Source of the DNA: Mannheimia sp041807705
GTDB taxonomy: Bacteria; Pseudomonadota; Gammaproteobacteria; Enterobacterales; Pasteurellaceae
DNA length: 64,000 nt
NCBI RefSeq assembly: GCF_041807705.1
Contig: NZ_JBGTYY010000008.1
Span: forward strand, 1 to 64,000
Reading direction: 5' to 3'
The position numbers were made by a program, and so were the translations under genes. The notes under the pieces were generated by a model. That model saw only the letters and a list, made by a program, of their open reading frames with translations, was not told where the DNA came from and made no database searches. Of this stretch, positions 32,234 through 41,313 are shown piece by piece; the first letter of the stretch is position 1, and every line of letters begins with the position of its first letter.

Positions 32234-33280
32234 ATGAGTAAACAAATTTTTAATGAAGAAGAGTTAAAAATAACCGAGCATTTTGAACCTAAACAAGAGT
32301 TTGATCTCGAAAATGCGATTATTGAAGAAGAGGAAAAAGCAGTTGAGGCGGAGCTGATTATTGAAGAAAGCCTCAAGCCTTCCCGCTTTTGGATTCGAGT
32401 ACTACTTGCAACACTTGCCTTGTTTGGCGTGGCGGTAATTGCTCAAAGTATTCAATGGTTGATTGATACGTTCCAGCAAAGAGAGTGGATCTATTTTGCG
32501 TTCTCGATCGTGTTTTTTATTGTCAGCTTGCTTGGCATTGGGGCGATTATTTCCGAATGGCGAAAATTGGTCTATTTGCGTAATCATCAGAAAAATCAGC
32601 AAGTCAGCCAGCAGCTTTTATTGGAACAACTTCCCTCGAATGATGGCGAACAAGCGGTCAAATTTTGTGAAAATATTGCAAATCAGCTTAACCATTTGCC
32701 GACCGTTTCTCAGGCCGAGCAACGCTGGAAAAGCCAGCTTAACGAGGCTTACAATGCCAAAGAGGTACTATATCTGTTTAGCGAAAATGTGCTAAAGCCG
32801 ATAGATAAACAGGTTAAGCAGATGATTTCCCGCAATGCGGCAGAAAATGCGGTGATTGTGGCGGTTAGCCCGCTGGCAATAGTTGATGTGTTGTTAATGG
32901 CGGCAAGAAATATCGCTTTAGTGAATAAAATTACCAAAGCCTATGGAATGGAACTAGGCTACATCAGCCGCTTAAAACTGTTCAAAATGGTGTTAAAAAA
33001 TATGGTATTTGCTGGAGCAACGGAAATTGCCACCGATGTGGGTATGGATTTCTTCTCGCAAAACCTTACAGCGAAATTGTCGCTCCGTGCTGCACAAGGT
33101 ATTGGTGTAGGATTGCTAACGGCAAGGCTAGGCATTAAAGCAATGGAATTTTGCCGCCCTGTTGCTTTTCAAGCCAATGAGAAACCAAGAATTTCAGCTA
33201 TTCGCCAAGAATTATTAACGTCGGTTAAAAATACGGTGTTTGCCAAAACAGAAACAAAAGAAAAAGTGTTTTCTGATTAG
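32234..33280 (+). CDS. ycjF: YcjF-like membrane protein (UPF0283/DUF697)
   Basis: The 348-residue protein has an acidic N-terminus (about 1-50), two membrane helices (about 55-75 and 90-110), a helical middle and a C-terminal DUF697 domain (AVIVAVSPLAIVDVLLMAARN). YcjF usually pairs with the GTPase YcjX; no ycjX lies nearby. Role unknown, sometimes linked to envelope stress. Confidence 0.85.
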   Translation: MSKQIFNEEELKITEHFEPKQEFDLENAIIEEEEKAVEAELIIEESLKPSRFWIRVLLATLALFGVAVIAQSIQWLIDTFQQREWIYFAFSIVFFIVSLLGIGAIISEWRKLVYLRNHQKNQQVSQQLLLEQLPSNDGEQAVKFCENIANQLNHLPTVSQAEQRWKSQLNEAYNAKEVLYLFSENVLKPIDKQVKQMISRNAAENAVIVAVSPLAIVDVLLMAARNIALVNKITKAYGMELGYISRLKLFKMVLKNMVFAGATEIATDVGMDFFSQNLTAKLSLRAAQGIGVGLLTARLGIKAMEFCRPVAFQANEKPRISAIRQELLTSVKNTVFAKTETKEKVFSD

Positions 33281-33285
33281 GAATG

Positions 33286-33308
33286 GTAGGGCGGACAATG
33301 TTCCGCCC
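33286..33308. repeat. REP-like hairpin with GTAG head
   Basis: GTAG is followed by GGGCGGACAATGTTCCGCCC, a 7-bp stem with a 6-base loop. It lies between convergent ycjF and the phosphatase gene. One of six loci in the window. Confidence 0.65.
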
Positions 33309-33314
33309 TTAATA

Positions 33315-33974
33315 TTAGTGTTTGTGCTGGCTCGTAGGCACATTATCCAAATGGTCGGTATTATTAAATTCCAGCACCGTTACTTTGCCATTATCCACTT
33401 CCACTTTAGTAATGGCAGTATTAATGATAAAACGATGCTTTTCTTCATCACGAAAATCTTGCCACGCAATTTCTTTTAACACAGCGGTAAGTAGCGTTAA
33501 AGTCATTCCGTGTGAAACAATCAATATCTTGCCACTATTTTGATGAAGCTGAGCAATTTGATTAAAAACCCGAGTAACACGTTGATAAAGCTGCTCAAAT
33601 CGCTCGCCGCCATTTGCTTTTGCTAGATATTCCGCAGGGGTGCGTTTCATTATCAAATATTCTTCATTCTCTTGTAAATCAAGGGATTTCATTCCCTCCC
33701 AACTACCGAAATCAAATTCATTCAGCCCTTTATGGTGGAAGTGGGGAATATCGCTTAAGTTATTTTCCGCTAAAATATAATTTGCGGTATCTTGAGCCCG
33801 TTTTTGCATACTGGAATAGGCTGCTGTAAAAGGCACATCTTTTAACGCAATACCTGTTTTCTTTGCCCCGATAATCCCTTCTTCTACAAGAGGGGAATCG
33901 CCTGAGCCTTGTAATCTGCCTTCAATATTCCAAACGGTTCTACCGTGTCGAACTAAATAAATGGTAACAGCCAT
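33315..33974 (-). CDS. Histidine phosphatase family protein (phosphoglycerate-mutase-like)
   Basis: The 219-residue protein has the phosphohistidine motif YLVRHGRTVWN (His10) and a second catalytic His in LIVSHGMTL, typical of the GpmB/CobC-like branch. Substrate cannot be assigned; cofactor-dependent mutase activity is unlikely at this length. Confidence 0.88.
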   Translation of the reverse strand: MAVTIYLVRHGRTVWNIEGRLQGSGDSPLVEEGIIGAKKTGIALKDVPFTAAYSSMQKRAQDTANYILAENNLSDIPHFHHKGLNEFDFGSWEGMKSLDLQENEEYLIMKRTPAEYLAKANGGERFEQLYQRVTRVFNQIAQLHQNSGKILIVSHGMTLTLLTAVLKEIAWQDFRDEEKHRFIINTAITKVEVDNGKVTVLEFNNTDHLDNVPTSQHKH

Positions 33975-34021
33975 CGTAATTCCTTGCTAAAATAGTCAAA
34001 AATAAACGAGATTATAGCAAA

Positions 34022-34651
34022 ATGACCTTAACATTGCCTATTTGTTATCAGCACCCCGATTTTATTATTATCAACAAACCTGATGGTTTAAGTGTGCATA
34101 AAGACGAGACGGAAATCGGCTTAACGGAAATGATGGCTCGCCAGCTTAATGTTGAACAGGTTTGGCTGGTTCATCGCCTTGATAAAATTACCTCTGGATT
34201 GTTGATTCTAGCCTTAAATAAAGAAGCGGCTGCGAAGTTTTATCATTTATTTGAACAACATAAAATTTGGAAAACCTATTGGGCATTAAGCGATAAAAAA
34301 CCGAAGAAAAAGCAAGGCAGAATTGTAGGCGATATGGAAAAAAGCCGTAATGGAGCGTGGAAATTGTGCCACAGCAAAGATAACCCTGCAGTAACACAAT
34401 TTACCTCTAATACGCTTGAGCCATCACTTCGTCATTTTATTTTGCAGCCGAAAACAGGCAAAACCCACCAACTAAGGGTGGCAATGAAAAGTTTAGGCAG
34501 CCCGATTCTAGGCGATAAACTTTATTCAGGAACTGCGGTTGACCGGGTGTATTTACACGCTTATCAACTTGAATTTGAATACGAAAATGAACGGATTTGC
34601 GTTCAAGCAGAGCCTACAAGCGGTCATTTTTGGCAAAAAATTTGCATATAA
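34022..34651 (+). CDS. RluA-family pseudouridine synthase
   Basis: The 209-residue enzyme has the catalytic block VHRLDKITSGLLILALN (Asp in HRLD) and conserved INKPDGLSVHKD and PKTGKTHQLRVAM stretches. It lacks an S4 domain and is short for RluA; it matches a small subgroup that modifies rRNA or tRNA. Exact target unknown. Confidence 0.88.
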   Translation: MTLTLPICYQHPDFIIINKPDGLSVHKDETEIGLTEMMARQLNVEQVWLVHRLDKITSGLLILALNKEAAAKFYHLFEQHKIWKTYWALSDKKPKKKQGRIVGDMEKSRNGAWKLCHSKDNPAVTQFTSNTLEPSLRHFILQPKTGKTHQLRVAMKSLGSPILGDKLYSGTAVDRVYLHAYQLEFEYENERICVQAEPTSGHFWQKICI

Positions 34652-34668
34652 TAATATGCTACAGCCTC

Positions 34669-34693
34669 GTAGGGGCGGGTCCAGTGCCCGCCC
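34669..34693. repeat. REP-like hairpin beside the IS110 gene
   Basis: GTAG is followed by GGGCGGG-TCCAGTG-CCCGCCC (7-bp stem). Bases GCCCGCCCGAATA after it match the copy at 45161, and similarity stops there, possibly at the left edge of the IS110 element. Confidence 0.65.
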
Positions 34694-34758
34694 GAATAAC
34701 TTTCATCACAAAAACCGAACAGTTGCACGAACACAACCCGAATACAAGGCAGGTTACG

Positions 34759-35706
34759 ATGAATGAACTTAATTTCTGTGGCATTGATGTTGCTAAACGT
34801 AGTTTTGTTGTCGGTATCAGTAGTCGAAAACAGACCAAAACTTTTACCAACAACCCCAAAGGTATCCAACAAGCGGTGGAATACCTGAAAAATTGTGCAA
34901 ATCTAAGCCTAGTTGTCTTAGAAAGCACAGGCGGCTTGGAAATCCCACTCGCCAAAGCACTTCATCGTGCGGATTTTCGGGTGGTGATTGCTAATCCACG
35001 TCAAACGCATCAGTTTGCAATGGCTAAATCGTTGGCGAAAACCGATGCAAAAGATGCAAAAATGCTGGCATCTTACGCCAAAATGCTGGTTTTGGACGAT
35101 GAGGTTGAAAAACAACTTTATCTTCCGCCAACACCTGAAATGGAGCAATTAGAAGCATTGGTTTTACGCCGTACCCAACTGGTTGAAATGCGGGTGGCGG
35201 AGAAAAACCGCCTTCACCAAGTCCACGACAGCCAGCGGGAAAGTGTCCAACAGTTGATTGCCCATTTTGACCGTTTAATTGATGAGCTGGAAACACAAAT
35301 CAATCAAGCGACGGCTGTATTTGACGACACTTTAAAAAAGTTCAATGACATCAAAGGGATAGGTGCAATCACGAGTGCAACTTTGATGTCAATGCTCCCT
35401 GAGCTCGGCAAGCTCAACCACAAGCAAATCGCTTCACTGGTTGGTGTTGCCCCACACCCGAAAGAGAGCGGTAGCCAGAAATGGCATAGTCGCTGTTCGG
35501 GTGGGCGACAAGCGGTACGAAACGTACTTTATAATGCGGCGAATGTCGCCCGCCAACACGAACCGAAGTTCAAGGCATTTTATGAACGGCTGATTGCTCG
35601 TGGCAAACCGTTCAAAGTGGCGGTAAACGCCTGTATGCGTAAGCTTTTAACCGTGATTAATGCCATCGTCCGTGATGGCTCACAGTGGAATGCTCACGCG
35701 GTTTAA
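34759..35706 (+). CDS. IS110-family transposase
   Basis: The 315-residue transposase has an N-terminal RuvC-like DEDD domain (FCGIDVAKRSFVVGIS; ESTGGLEIPLAKAL; KTDAKDAKMLASYA) and a C-terminal Transposase_20 domain (IKGIGAITSATLMSMLPELG) with the serine region (HPKESGSQKWHSRCSGGRQA). Start MNELNFCGIDVAK is chosen at 34759; the frame extends upstream to 34597 through the RluA gene. No stops or frameshifts. Flanks are short: 107 bases to the upstream gene and 72 to the downstream one. Confidence 0.93.
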   Translation: MNELNFCGIDVAKRSFVVGISSRKQTKTFTNNPKGIQQAVEYLKNCANLSLVVLESTGGLEIPLAKALHRADFRVVIANPRQTHQFAMAKSLAKTDAKDAKMLASYAKMLVLDDEVEKQLYLPPTPEMEQLEALVLRRTQLVEMRVAEKNRLHQVHDSQRESVQQLIAHFDRLIDELETQINQATAVFDDTLKKFNDIKGIGAITSATLMSMLPELGKLNHKQIASLVGVAPHPKESGSQKWHSRCSGGRQAVRNVLYNAANVARQHEPKFKAFYERLIARGKPFKVAVNACMRKLLTVINAIVRDGSQWNAHAV

Positions 35707-35778
35707 TTAACGAATTTGTATCTTGCCAAATATTTTGGGGGATACAGTTGCTATACACCAACGAAAATGGAGAACAAT

Positions 35779-36399
35779 ATGAAACTTTGGTATTCAACAA
35801 CAAGCCCTTTTGCTCGTAAAGCTCTTGTAGTCATTAAACACCATCAACTAGATGACAAAGTAGAAATGTTGCGTGTAACTGCTGCAATGGACAGAAACTC
35901 GCCACACAACCAAGACAACCCATTAGGGCGTATTCCAGCCTTACAACGCAACTGCGGACACTGGCTATTCGGCAGTTTACTCATTAGCGAATATTTAGAC
36001 CAAAAAGGCAATAATTCCCCTTTACTGCCAAAAGAGGGTAAACCACGCTGGGCTGTATTGGCATTGCATAACTTGGCTGATGGCATTATGGAAAACACAA
36101 TGCACACCATTATCCAAGAAAAAATGGCGCGCCCTGAAAATGAATGGTGGCTAAGCCGACACGAGCAATTAATGGAAAGAAATATCCGCACTTTCCAACA
36201 GTTGGAAGAGGCTTTGCAAGAATTTGGCACAGAGCTGAATTTAGGCACATTAACTGCGGTGACATTAATTGATTGGTGGGCATTCCGCTTAGATAAAATC
36301 GGCTACGATCTTGAAAAAAATCACCCAAATTTAACCGCTTGGGCGGAAGAAATGAATAATAAATACAGTATTTTGGCTGAAACCAAGCCGAGAGTATAG
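35779..36399 (+). CDS. Glutathione S-transferase family protein
   Basis: The 206-residue protein has an N-terminal thioredoxin-like domain (MKLWYSTTSPFARKALVVIK, NPLGRIPAL, SLLISEYLD) and a C-terminal helical domain (TAVTLIDWWAFRLDKIGYDL). Start at ATG 35779 with TGGAGAAC upstream. Ser/Cys-type active-site chemistry is likely; substrate unknown. Confidence 0.9.
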   Translation: MKLWYSTTSPFARKALVVIKHHQLDDKVEMLRVTAAMDRNSPHNQDNPLGRIPALQRNCGHWLFGSLLISEYLDQKGNNSPLLPKEGKPRWAVLALHNLADGIMENTMHTIIQEKMARPENEWWLSRHEQLMERNIRTFQQLEEALQEFGTELNLGTLTAVTLIDWWAFRLDKIGYDLEKNHPNLTAWAEEMNNKYSILAETKPRV

Positions 36400-36413
36400 A
36401 TATTTTGCATTGA

Positions 36414-36452
36414 AAATAAAGGCATTGAGTTTGTGGCTCAATGCCTTTATTT
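36414..36452. terminator. Bidirectional terminator between the GST gene and the XRE gene
   Basis: AAATAAAGGCATTGAG pairs with CTCAATGCCTTTATTT (16 bp) around TTTGTGG, with A and T runs on either side. It overlaps the last codons of the XRE gene. Confidence 0.88.
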
Positions 36453-36704
36453 ATTAGGGAATTGTTTCTCAATTTCTTGTAATACAGATAAAGGATCTAA
36501 ATCTAATCCTTCGCAATAAGCAATAAATTCAAAGATGTCTAATCTTCTTACTCCAGTTTCCACTTTTCCAACGAACGACGAAACAACGCCCATTTTTTCA
36601 CATAATGCACGTTGAGAAAGATTGAGTTCTTGGCGGCGTTTTATGAATTTTTCTCTCAGCCAAGTATGCTCATTGGAATAGATAGATAATCTTAGGTTAC
36701 TCAT
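36447..36704 (-). CDS. XRE-family helix-turn-helix regulator
   Basis: The 85-residue protein has a Cro/CI-type HTH (RRQELNLSQRALCEKMGVVSSFVGKVETGVRRLD). ATG 36704 is preferred over GTG 36710. A perfect palindrome reaches its start codon, and further palindromes lie between it and the divergent lipoprotein gene, suggesting autoregulation. Isolated single-domain XRE proteins often derive from phage or toxin-antitoxin modules. Confidence 0.85.
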   Translation of the reverse strand: MSNLRLSIYSNEHTWLREKFIKRRQELNLSQRALCEKMGVVSSFVGKVETGVRRLDIFEFIAYCEGLDLDPLSVLQEIEKQFPNK

Positions 36705-36782
36705 TTGCACCTATTTTAGGTGCAAATTATCTTGAACCGATGTTCGGTCTATATTAGAATATGTTTGAACCTAAATTAGGTT
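36704..36782. promoter_or_regulatory. Three palindromic operators in a divergent promoter region
   Basis: GCACCTATTTTAGGTGC (centre 36715; perfect and extendable to 10-3-10), AACCGATGTTCGGT (centre 36742) and AACCTAAATTAGGTT (centre 36775) share the pattern ACC-G/T-A-N3-T-A/C-GGT. The outer two cover the region just upstream of each divergent ATG, where AGGT may also serve as ribosome-binding site. A likely target of the adjacent XRE protein. Confidence 0.65.
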
Positions 36783-36849
36783 TGCAATGTTATTTTTTGA
36801 TGATTTATCAAAGTTAGAAATAGTATTAAAATTAAATGGGAATTTAAGT

Positions 36850-37230
36850 ATGAAAAAAGTTATTGTAATTCTGATGACTATAATTTTAATTAGTTGTGTG
36901 CCTAAGCCTACATACAATCAATTAGCAATGAAATTGCATATGGGAATGTCTAAACAAGAGACAATTAGCTTGTTGGGTGAGCCTAAAAAAGTTTCAGCTA
37001 AAAATACAGATAAAGGAATGGTTGAAGTATTGAGCTATTGGGGGTTATCTGCTGTGGGATTTACTATAGTTGATAATCAAATGCTATCTCAAGATAGACT
37101 ATTTGTAACCTTATTAAACAATAAAGTTACTGAATGGGGAGATAAATTAGATCCTTCAGAAATGATGGAGAAAACTCAAGAAACAATGAGAGAAACTATA
37201 AAAAACTCTCAAGCAATATATACTAAGTAA
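36850..37230 (+). CDS. Small lipoprotein with SmpA/BamE-like fold
   Basis: The 126-residue protein starts at MKKVIVILMTIILISC (lipid Cys16); an in-frame ATG at 36787 would add 21 residues and hide the signal peptide. The mature part contains LAMKLHMGMSKQETISLLGEPKKVS, the pattern of SmpA/OmlA-type domains, then strands and a helical tail. Divergent from the XRE gene and probably controlled by it. Function unknown. Confidence 0.72.
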   Translation: MKKVIVILMTIILISCVPKPTYNQLAMKLHMGMSKQETISLLGEPKKVSAKNTDKGMVEVLSYWGLSAVGFTIVDNQMLSQDRLFVTLLNNKVTEWGDKLDPSEMMEKTQETMRETIKNSQAIYTK

Positions 37231-37240
37231 TTCAATATAT

Positions 37241-37276
37241 AAGGCTAAGAAATCAAATTTAGTCTTAGCCTTATTT
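37241..37276. terminator. Terminator between the lipoprotein gene and yheS
   Basis: AAGGCTAAGA pairs with TCTTAGCCTT across a 12-base loop, followed by ATTT. It lies between convergent genes and may serve both. Confidence 0.75.
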
Positions 37277-37282
37277 GGAGAT

Positions 37283-39220
37283 TTATTCCGAAAGCATCTT
37301 TTCCAACTCTTCCTGTGCTTCTAACCACTGCATTTCAATATCTTCAACCTGCCTTTTCGCCTCTAGCTGTTTGGCGAGTGTATCCGTTAATTTCGTCTTA
37401 TTTTCCGCTTCGTAAATCTCACTCTCAGCGAGAATAGACTCAAGTTGATTTAATTTTTCCGTAGCTTTTTCCAACTCTTTTTCCAGCTGCGTGATTTTTT
37501 TACGCAGCGGGGCGGTTTGCTGGCGGAGTTCGGCTTCTAAACGCTTTTGCTCTTTACGGTTTGCTGCACTGTTTTCATTTGCTGTAGGTTCACAAGCGGT
37601 CGAATTTGGCGAATCTTTTGCAAGGGCTGATTTTGGCTCTTGAGCTAGTGCATTTTGTTCATTCAGCCATTTTTGATAATCGTCTAAATCGCCTTTAAAT
37701 TCTTCCACTTTACGGTCGTGTACCAAATAAAATTCGTTCACGGTGCTACGAAGTAAATGGCGATCGTGTGAAACCACAACGAGCGAGCCTTCATAATAAG
37801 TGAGGGCATCAACAAGGGCTTGTCGCATCTCTAAATCTAAATGGTTGGTTGGTTCGTCTAATAACAGCAGATTAGGGCGTTGCCAAACAATCAAAGCAAG
37901 TACTAAACGAGCTTTTTCACCACCTGAAAAAGATTTTACCTCTTGCACCACTTTATCGCCTTTGAAATCAAAGCCGCCCAAGTAGTTACGCAATTCCTGC
38001 TCGGTTTTTTCAGGGGCGATTTTTTGCAAATGCCAAAGAGGGCTTTCATCAAAACGCAAAGTATCTACTTGATGTTGAGCAAAATAGCCAAGCTGAACGC
38101 CTTTTGCCAGTTGCATTGAGCCTTTTTGTGGCGGGAGTTCGCCTGCTAACAATTTGATTAAGGTTGATTTACCCGCACCATTTCGCCCAAGTAAGCCAAT
38201 GCGAGAACCGGGCACTAAATTTAGTTTAACCGATTCCAATACGGTTTTATCGGCATAACCGGCACTGACTTTTTCCATCATCAATAATGGGCTAGGTAAG
38301 GCAAGCGGTGGGCGGAACTCAAATTCAAATGGTGAATCAGCATACGCAGGGGCGATAAGCTCCATTTTCTCCAACGCTTTAATACGGCTTTGAGCCTGTT
38401 TTGCTTTGGTGGCTTTCGCTTTGAAGCGGTCAATAAAGCTCTGCAAATGTGCTACTTTGCGTTGCTGTTGCTGATAAGCGGCGTTTTGCTGGGCGATTTT
38501 AGTTGCTCGCTGAATTTCAAACGAGGTGTAATTGCCTGTATATTCGTTGAGTTTTTGATGTTCAATATGAATGATATGGTCAATAATTGGATCTAAAAAA
38601 TCACGGTCGTGAGAAATCAGTAGTAATGTGCCACGATAGTTGGTGAGCCAACGCTCTAGCCAAATCACCGCATCTAAATCTAAGTGGTTGGTTGGTTCGT
38701 CAAGTAGTAATAGATCAGAGCGACAAATTAGGGCTTGGGCTAAATTCAGTCGCATACGCCAACCACCCGAAAATGATTTTACTGGCAGTTGGAGTTCTTC
38801 GGTGCTAAAACCTAAGCCATTGAGCAGGGTAGAGGCTCGGGCTTGAATTGTCCACGCATCAATGGTGTCTAAATGGGCGTGAATGGTGGCAATGCGGTTG
38901 CCATCATTTGCCGCATTGGCTTCATCAAGCTCAGCTATTAATTTGGTGTATTCACGGTCGCCTTGAATGACGTAATTAAGAGCGGAAATATCCAACGCAG
39001 GCGTTTCTTGGTTTACCCACGAAATTGCCCAGTTTTTCGGCAGCGAAACATCGCCCCCTTCAGGTTGTAACTCATTTTTAAGGAGTGCAAAAAGCGAGGA
39101 TTTCCCACACCCATTTTTCCCTACCAAACCAACTTTCTGCCCTGTATGAATGGTGGCAGAGCTATTATCAATCAGGACAGAATGCCCACGTTTTAAAATT
39201 AAATCTGTGAAAAATATCAT
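37283..39220 (-). CDS. yheS: ABC-F family ATPase YheS
   Basis: The 645-residue soluble protein has two ATP-binding domains: Walker A VGKNGCGKSS and LGRNGAGKST; signatures FSGGWRMR and FSGGEKAR; Walker B LLLLDEPTNHLD twice. A linker with RFKAKATKAKQAQSR lies between, and a coiled-coil tail covers about residues 540-645. ABC-F proteins act on the ribosomal E site. Sequence closely follows E. coli YheS. Confidence 0.95.
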   Translation of the reverse strand: MIFFTDLILKRGHSVLIDNSSATIHTGQKVGLVGKNGCGKSSLFALLKNELQPEGGDVSLPKNWAISWVNQETPALDISALNYVIQGDREYTKLIAELDEANAANDGNRIATIHAHLDTIDAWTIQARASTLLNGLGFSTEELQLPVKSFSGGWRMRLNLAQALICRSDLLLLDEPTNHLDLDAVIWLERWLTNYRGTLLLISHDRDFLDPIIDHIIHIEHQKLNEYTGNYTSFEIQRATKIAQQNAAYQQQQRKVAHLQSFIDRFKAKATKAKQAQSRIKALEKMELIAPAYADSPFEFEFRPPLALPSPLLMMEKVSAGYADKTVLESVKLNLVPGSRIGLLGRNGAGKSTLIKLLAGELPPQKGSMQLAKGVQLGYFAQHQVDTLRFDESPLWHLQKIAPEKTEQELRNYLGGFDFKGDKVVQEVKSFSGGEKARLVLALIVWQRPNLLLLDEPTNHLDLEMRQALVDALTYYEGSLVVVSHDRHLLRSTVNEFYLVHDRKVEEFKGDLDDYQKWLNEQNALAQEPKSALAKDSPNSTACEPTANENSAANRKEQKRLEAELRQQTAPLRKKITQLEKELEKATEKLNQLESILAESEIYEAENKTKLTDTLAKQLEAKRQVEDIEMQWLEAQEELEKMLSE

Positions 39221-39298
39221 TACAAGCGGTCTATTTTGTTAAAAATTTTACGTATTTTAGCATAGGAAATTTCAACACAATTAAAATTGTTTGGAGTG

Positions 39299-39345
39299 AA
39301 AATTAAGTTCTATTCAATATACTATGTTGAATAGAACTTAATTTT
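39299..39345. repeat. Long inverted repeat with 19-bp arms
   Basis: AAAATTAAGTTCTATTCAA is followed by a 9-base loop and its exact reverse complement. It lies between divergent yheS and marC, a position where a terminator is not expected, and has no T-tract. Confidence 0.8.
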
Positions 39346-39431
39346 GATAAATTATGGTGGAATATGTCCTGCAAGCGGTCAATTTATGCTAAAATTTTGC
39401 GAATTAGAAATTTGATATAGCAGGAGAGAAT

Positions 39432-40049
39432 ATGTTTGATTCATTAGCGGTACAATTTGTGGTTTTATGGGCGGTTATTGACCCGATTGGTTCTGTTCCT
39501 GTTTATTTGGCGAAAACCATTGGCTTACCGATTGAAGCACGTCGCAAAATTGCGTTAAATGCGGTACTCATTGCAGGAGGTATTTTAATTTTCTTCCTGA
39601 TTGGTGGGCAGATTTTATTAGAGTCAATGCAAATTCCATTACCTGCTTTCCAAGCTGCGGGTGGTTTAGTGCTTTTATTATTCGCTTTGACAATGATTTT
39701 TGGCGAAAGCAAGCCGGATCAAGAAATTAAAATGAATAGTAGTTTAAGTGAATTAGCCGTTTACCCGTTAGCTGTTCCCTCTATTGCCTCACCCGGGGCG
39801 ATGATGGCGATTGTGTTATTAACCGATAATCATCGCTTTAGTGTAGGTGATCAGTTCATTACAGCCGGTATTATGATGCTTGTATTATTTATTACTTATC
39901 TATTGCTAATGGCAGCAAATAAAATTCAGCATTTAATCGGTAATGCAGGAGCGGCAATTATTAGCCGTGTAATGGGCTTAATCTTGGCAGCGATTGCGGT
40001 GAATAACTTGCTTATTGGTGTGCGTGATTTCTTCGTGCAAGTGAGCTAA
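39432..40049 (+). CDS. MarC family membrane protein
   Basis: The 205-residue protein has six predicted helices and the family hallmarks VIDPIGSVPVYLAKT, VYPLAVPSIASPGAMMAIVLL and RVMGLILAAIAVNNLLIGVRD. Closest in pattern to YhgN. Function unresolved. Ends 16 bases before moeA, probably cotranscribed. Confidence 0.9.
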   Translation: MFDSLAVQFVVLWAVIDPIGSVPVYLAKTIGLPIEARRKIALNAVLIAGGILIFFLIGGQILLESMQIPLPAFQAAGGLVLLLFALTMIFGESKPDQEIKMNSSLSELAVYPLAVPSIASPGAMMAIVLLTDNHRFSVGDQFITAGIMMLVLFITYLLLMAANKIQHLIGNAGAAIISRVMGLILAAIAVNNLLIGVRDFFVQVS

Positions 40050-40065
40050 TTGAATAGGAGATATT

Positions 40066-41295
40066 ATGGCGCTTTTACCTCTTTCTGATGCTTTAGAGAA
40101 TATGCTTGCCCGCTTGCCTGCTCCAACAACGGTTGAGCAGTTACCATTAAATGAATGTGCAAATCGAGTGCTGGCAGAAGATATTTTCTCACCAATTAAC
40201 GTACCGAATTTTGATAATTCCGCGATGGACGGTTATGCGGTACGCATTGCCGATTTAGAGCAAAATTTAACCTTAAAAGTTGCAGGCAAAGCCTTTGCGG
40301 GTAATCCGTTTAATGGTGAACTCCAAGTAGGCGAATGTGTACGTATTATGACAGGTGCGTTAGTGCCAAATGGTGTTGATGCCGTTGTAATGCAAGAGGA
40401 AACTACCTTAAATGATGATGGCTCTGTAACCTTTAACCATATTCCGAAATTAGGCAGTAACATTCGCCGCATTGGGGAAGATGTTAAACAAGGTGCATTG
40501 GTACTGAAAAAAGGCTCGTTATTGAATGTCGCGAGTTTGCCTTTGCTGGCTTCACTTGGCATTGCCTCTGTGCCTGTTTTTGCAAAATTAAAAGTGGCAA
40601 TCCTTTCGACGGGCGATGAATTAACCTCAGTTGGAGAACCTTTGGCAGATGGAAAAATTTACGACACTAACCGTTTTGCCGTACGTTTAATGTTGGAAAA
40701 ACTCAACTGTGAGATTTTAGATTTTGGCATTTTGCCTGATGATGAAGCCTTATTTGAACAAACCTTTATTGAGGCGCAAGAGAAAGCTGATGTTGTGATT
40801 ACTAGCGGTGGTGTATCGGTTGGCGAGGCAGATTTTACTAAAACGGTATTAGAAAAATTAGGCGAAATTGGCTTTTGGAAAATTGCAATGAAACCGGGCA
40901 AACCATTTGCATTCGGTAAATTGGAAAAGGCGTGGTTCTTTGGTTTACCGGGAAATCCAGTCTCTGCATTGGTTACATTTTACCAGTTAGTACACCCTGC
41001 GTTAGCGAAATTATCAGGATTATCAGCAGATAAAATTGCAAATCTTACGCAAAATTTCACCGCTTGTAGTGCAGAAAAATTGAAAAAAGCGGTTGGTCGC
41101 CAAGATTTTCAGCGTGGTTATTACTATGCAAATGAAAAAGGCGAATTAGAAGTTAAACCGATTGGCACACAAGGTTCGCATATTTTCAGTGCTTTCAATG
41201 AAAGTAATTGTTTCATTGTGCTGGAAGCTGAACGAGGCAACGTGGAAACTGGGGAAAAAGTAACGGTTCAGTCGTTTAATTTTCTTTTAAAATAA
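40066..41295 (+). CDS. moeA: Molybdopterin molybdenumtransferase MoeA
   Basis: The 409-residue enzyme inserts molybdate into adenylylated molybdopterin. Motifs include NFDNSAMDGYAVR, RIMTGALVPNGVDAVVMQE, LSTGDEL, VITSGGVSVGEADF and the C-terminal FFGLPGNPVSALVTF. Followed by moeB after a palindromic repeat. Confidence 0.95.
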   Translation: MALLPLSDALENMLARLPAPTTVEQLPLNECANRVLAEDIFSPINVPNFDNSAMDGYAVRIADLEQNLTLKVAGKAFAGNPFNGELQVGECVRIMTGALVPNGVDAVVMQEETTLNDDGSVTFNHIPKLGSNIRRIGEDVKQGALVLKKGSLLNVASLPLLASLGIASVPVFAKLKVAILSTGDELTSVGEPLADGKIYDTNRFAVRLMLEKLNCEILDFGILPDDEALFEQTFIEAQEKADVVITSGGVSVGEADFTKTVLEKLGEIGFWKIAMKPGKPFAFGKLEKAWFFGLPGNPVSALVTFYQLVHPALAKLSGLSADKIANLTQNFTACSAEKLKKAVGRQDFQRGYYYANEKGELEVKPIGTQGSHIFSAFNESNCFIVLEAERGNVETGEKVTVQSFNFLLK

Positions 41296-41313
41296 CATTT
41301 TCCAGAAATAAAT

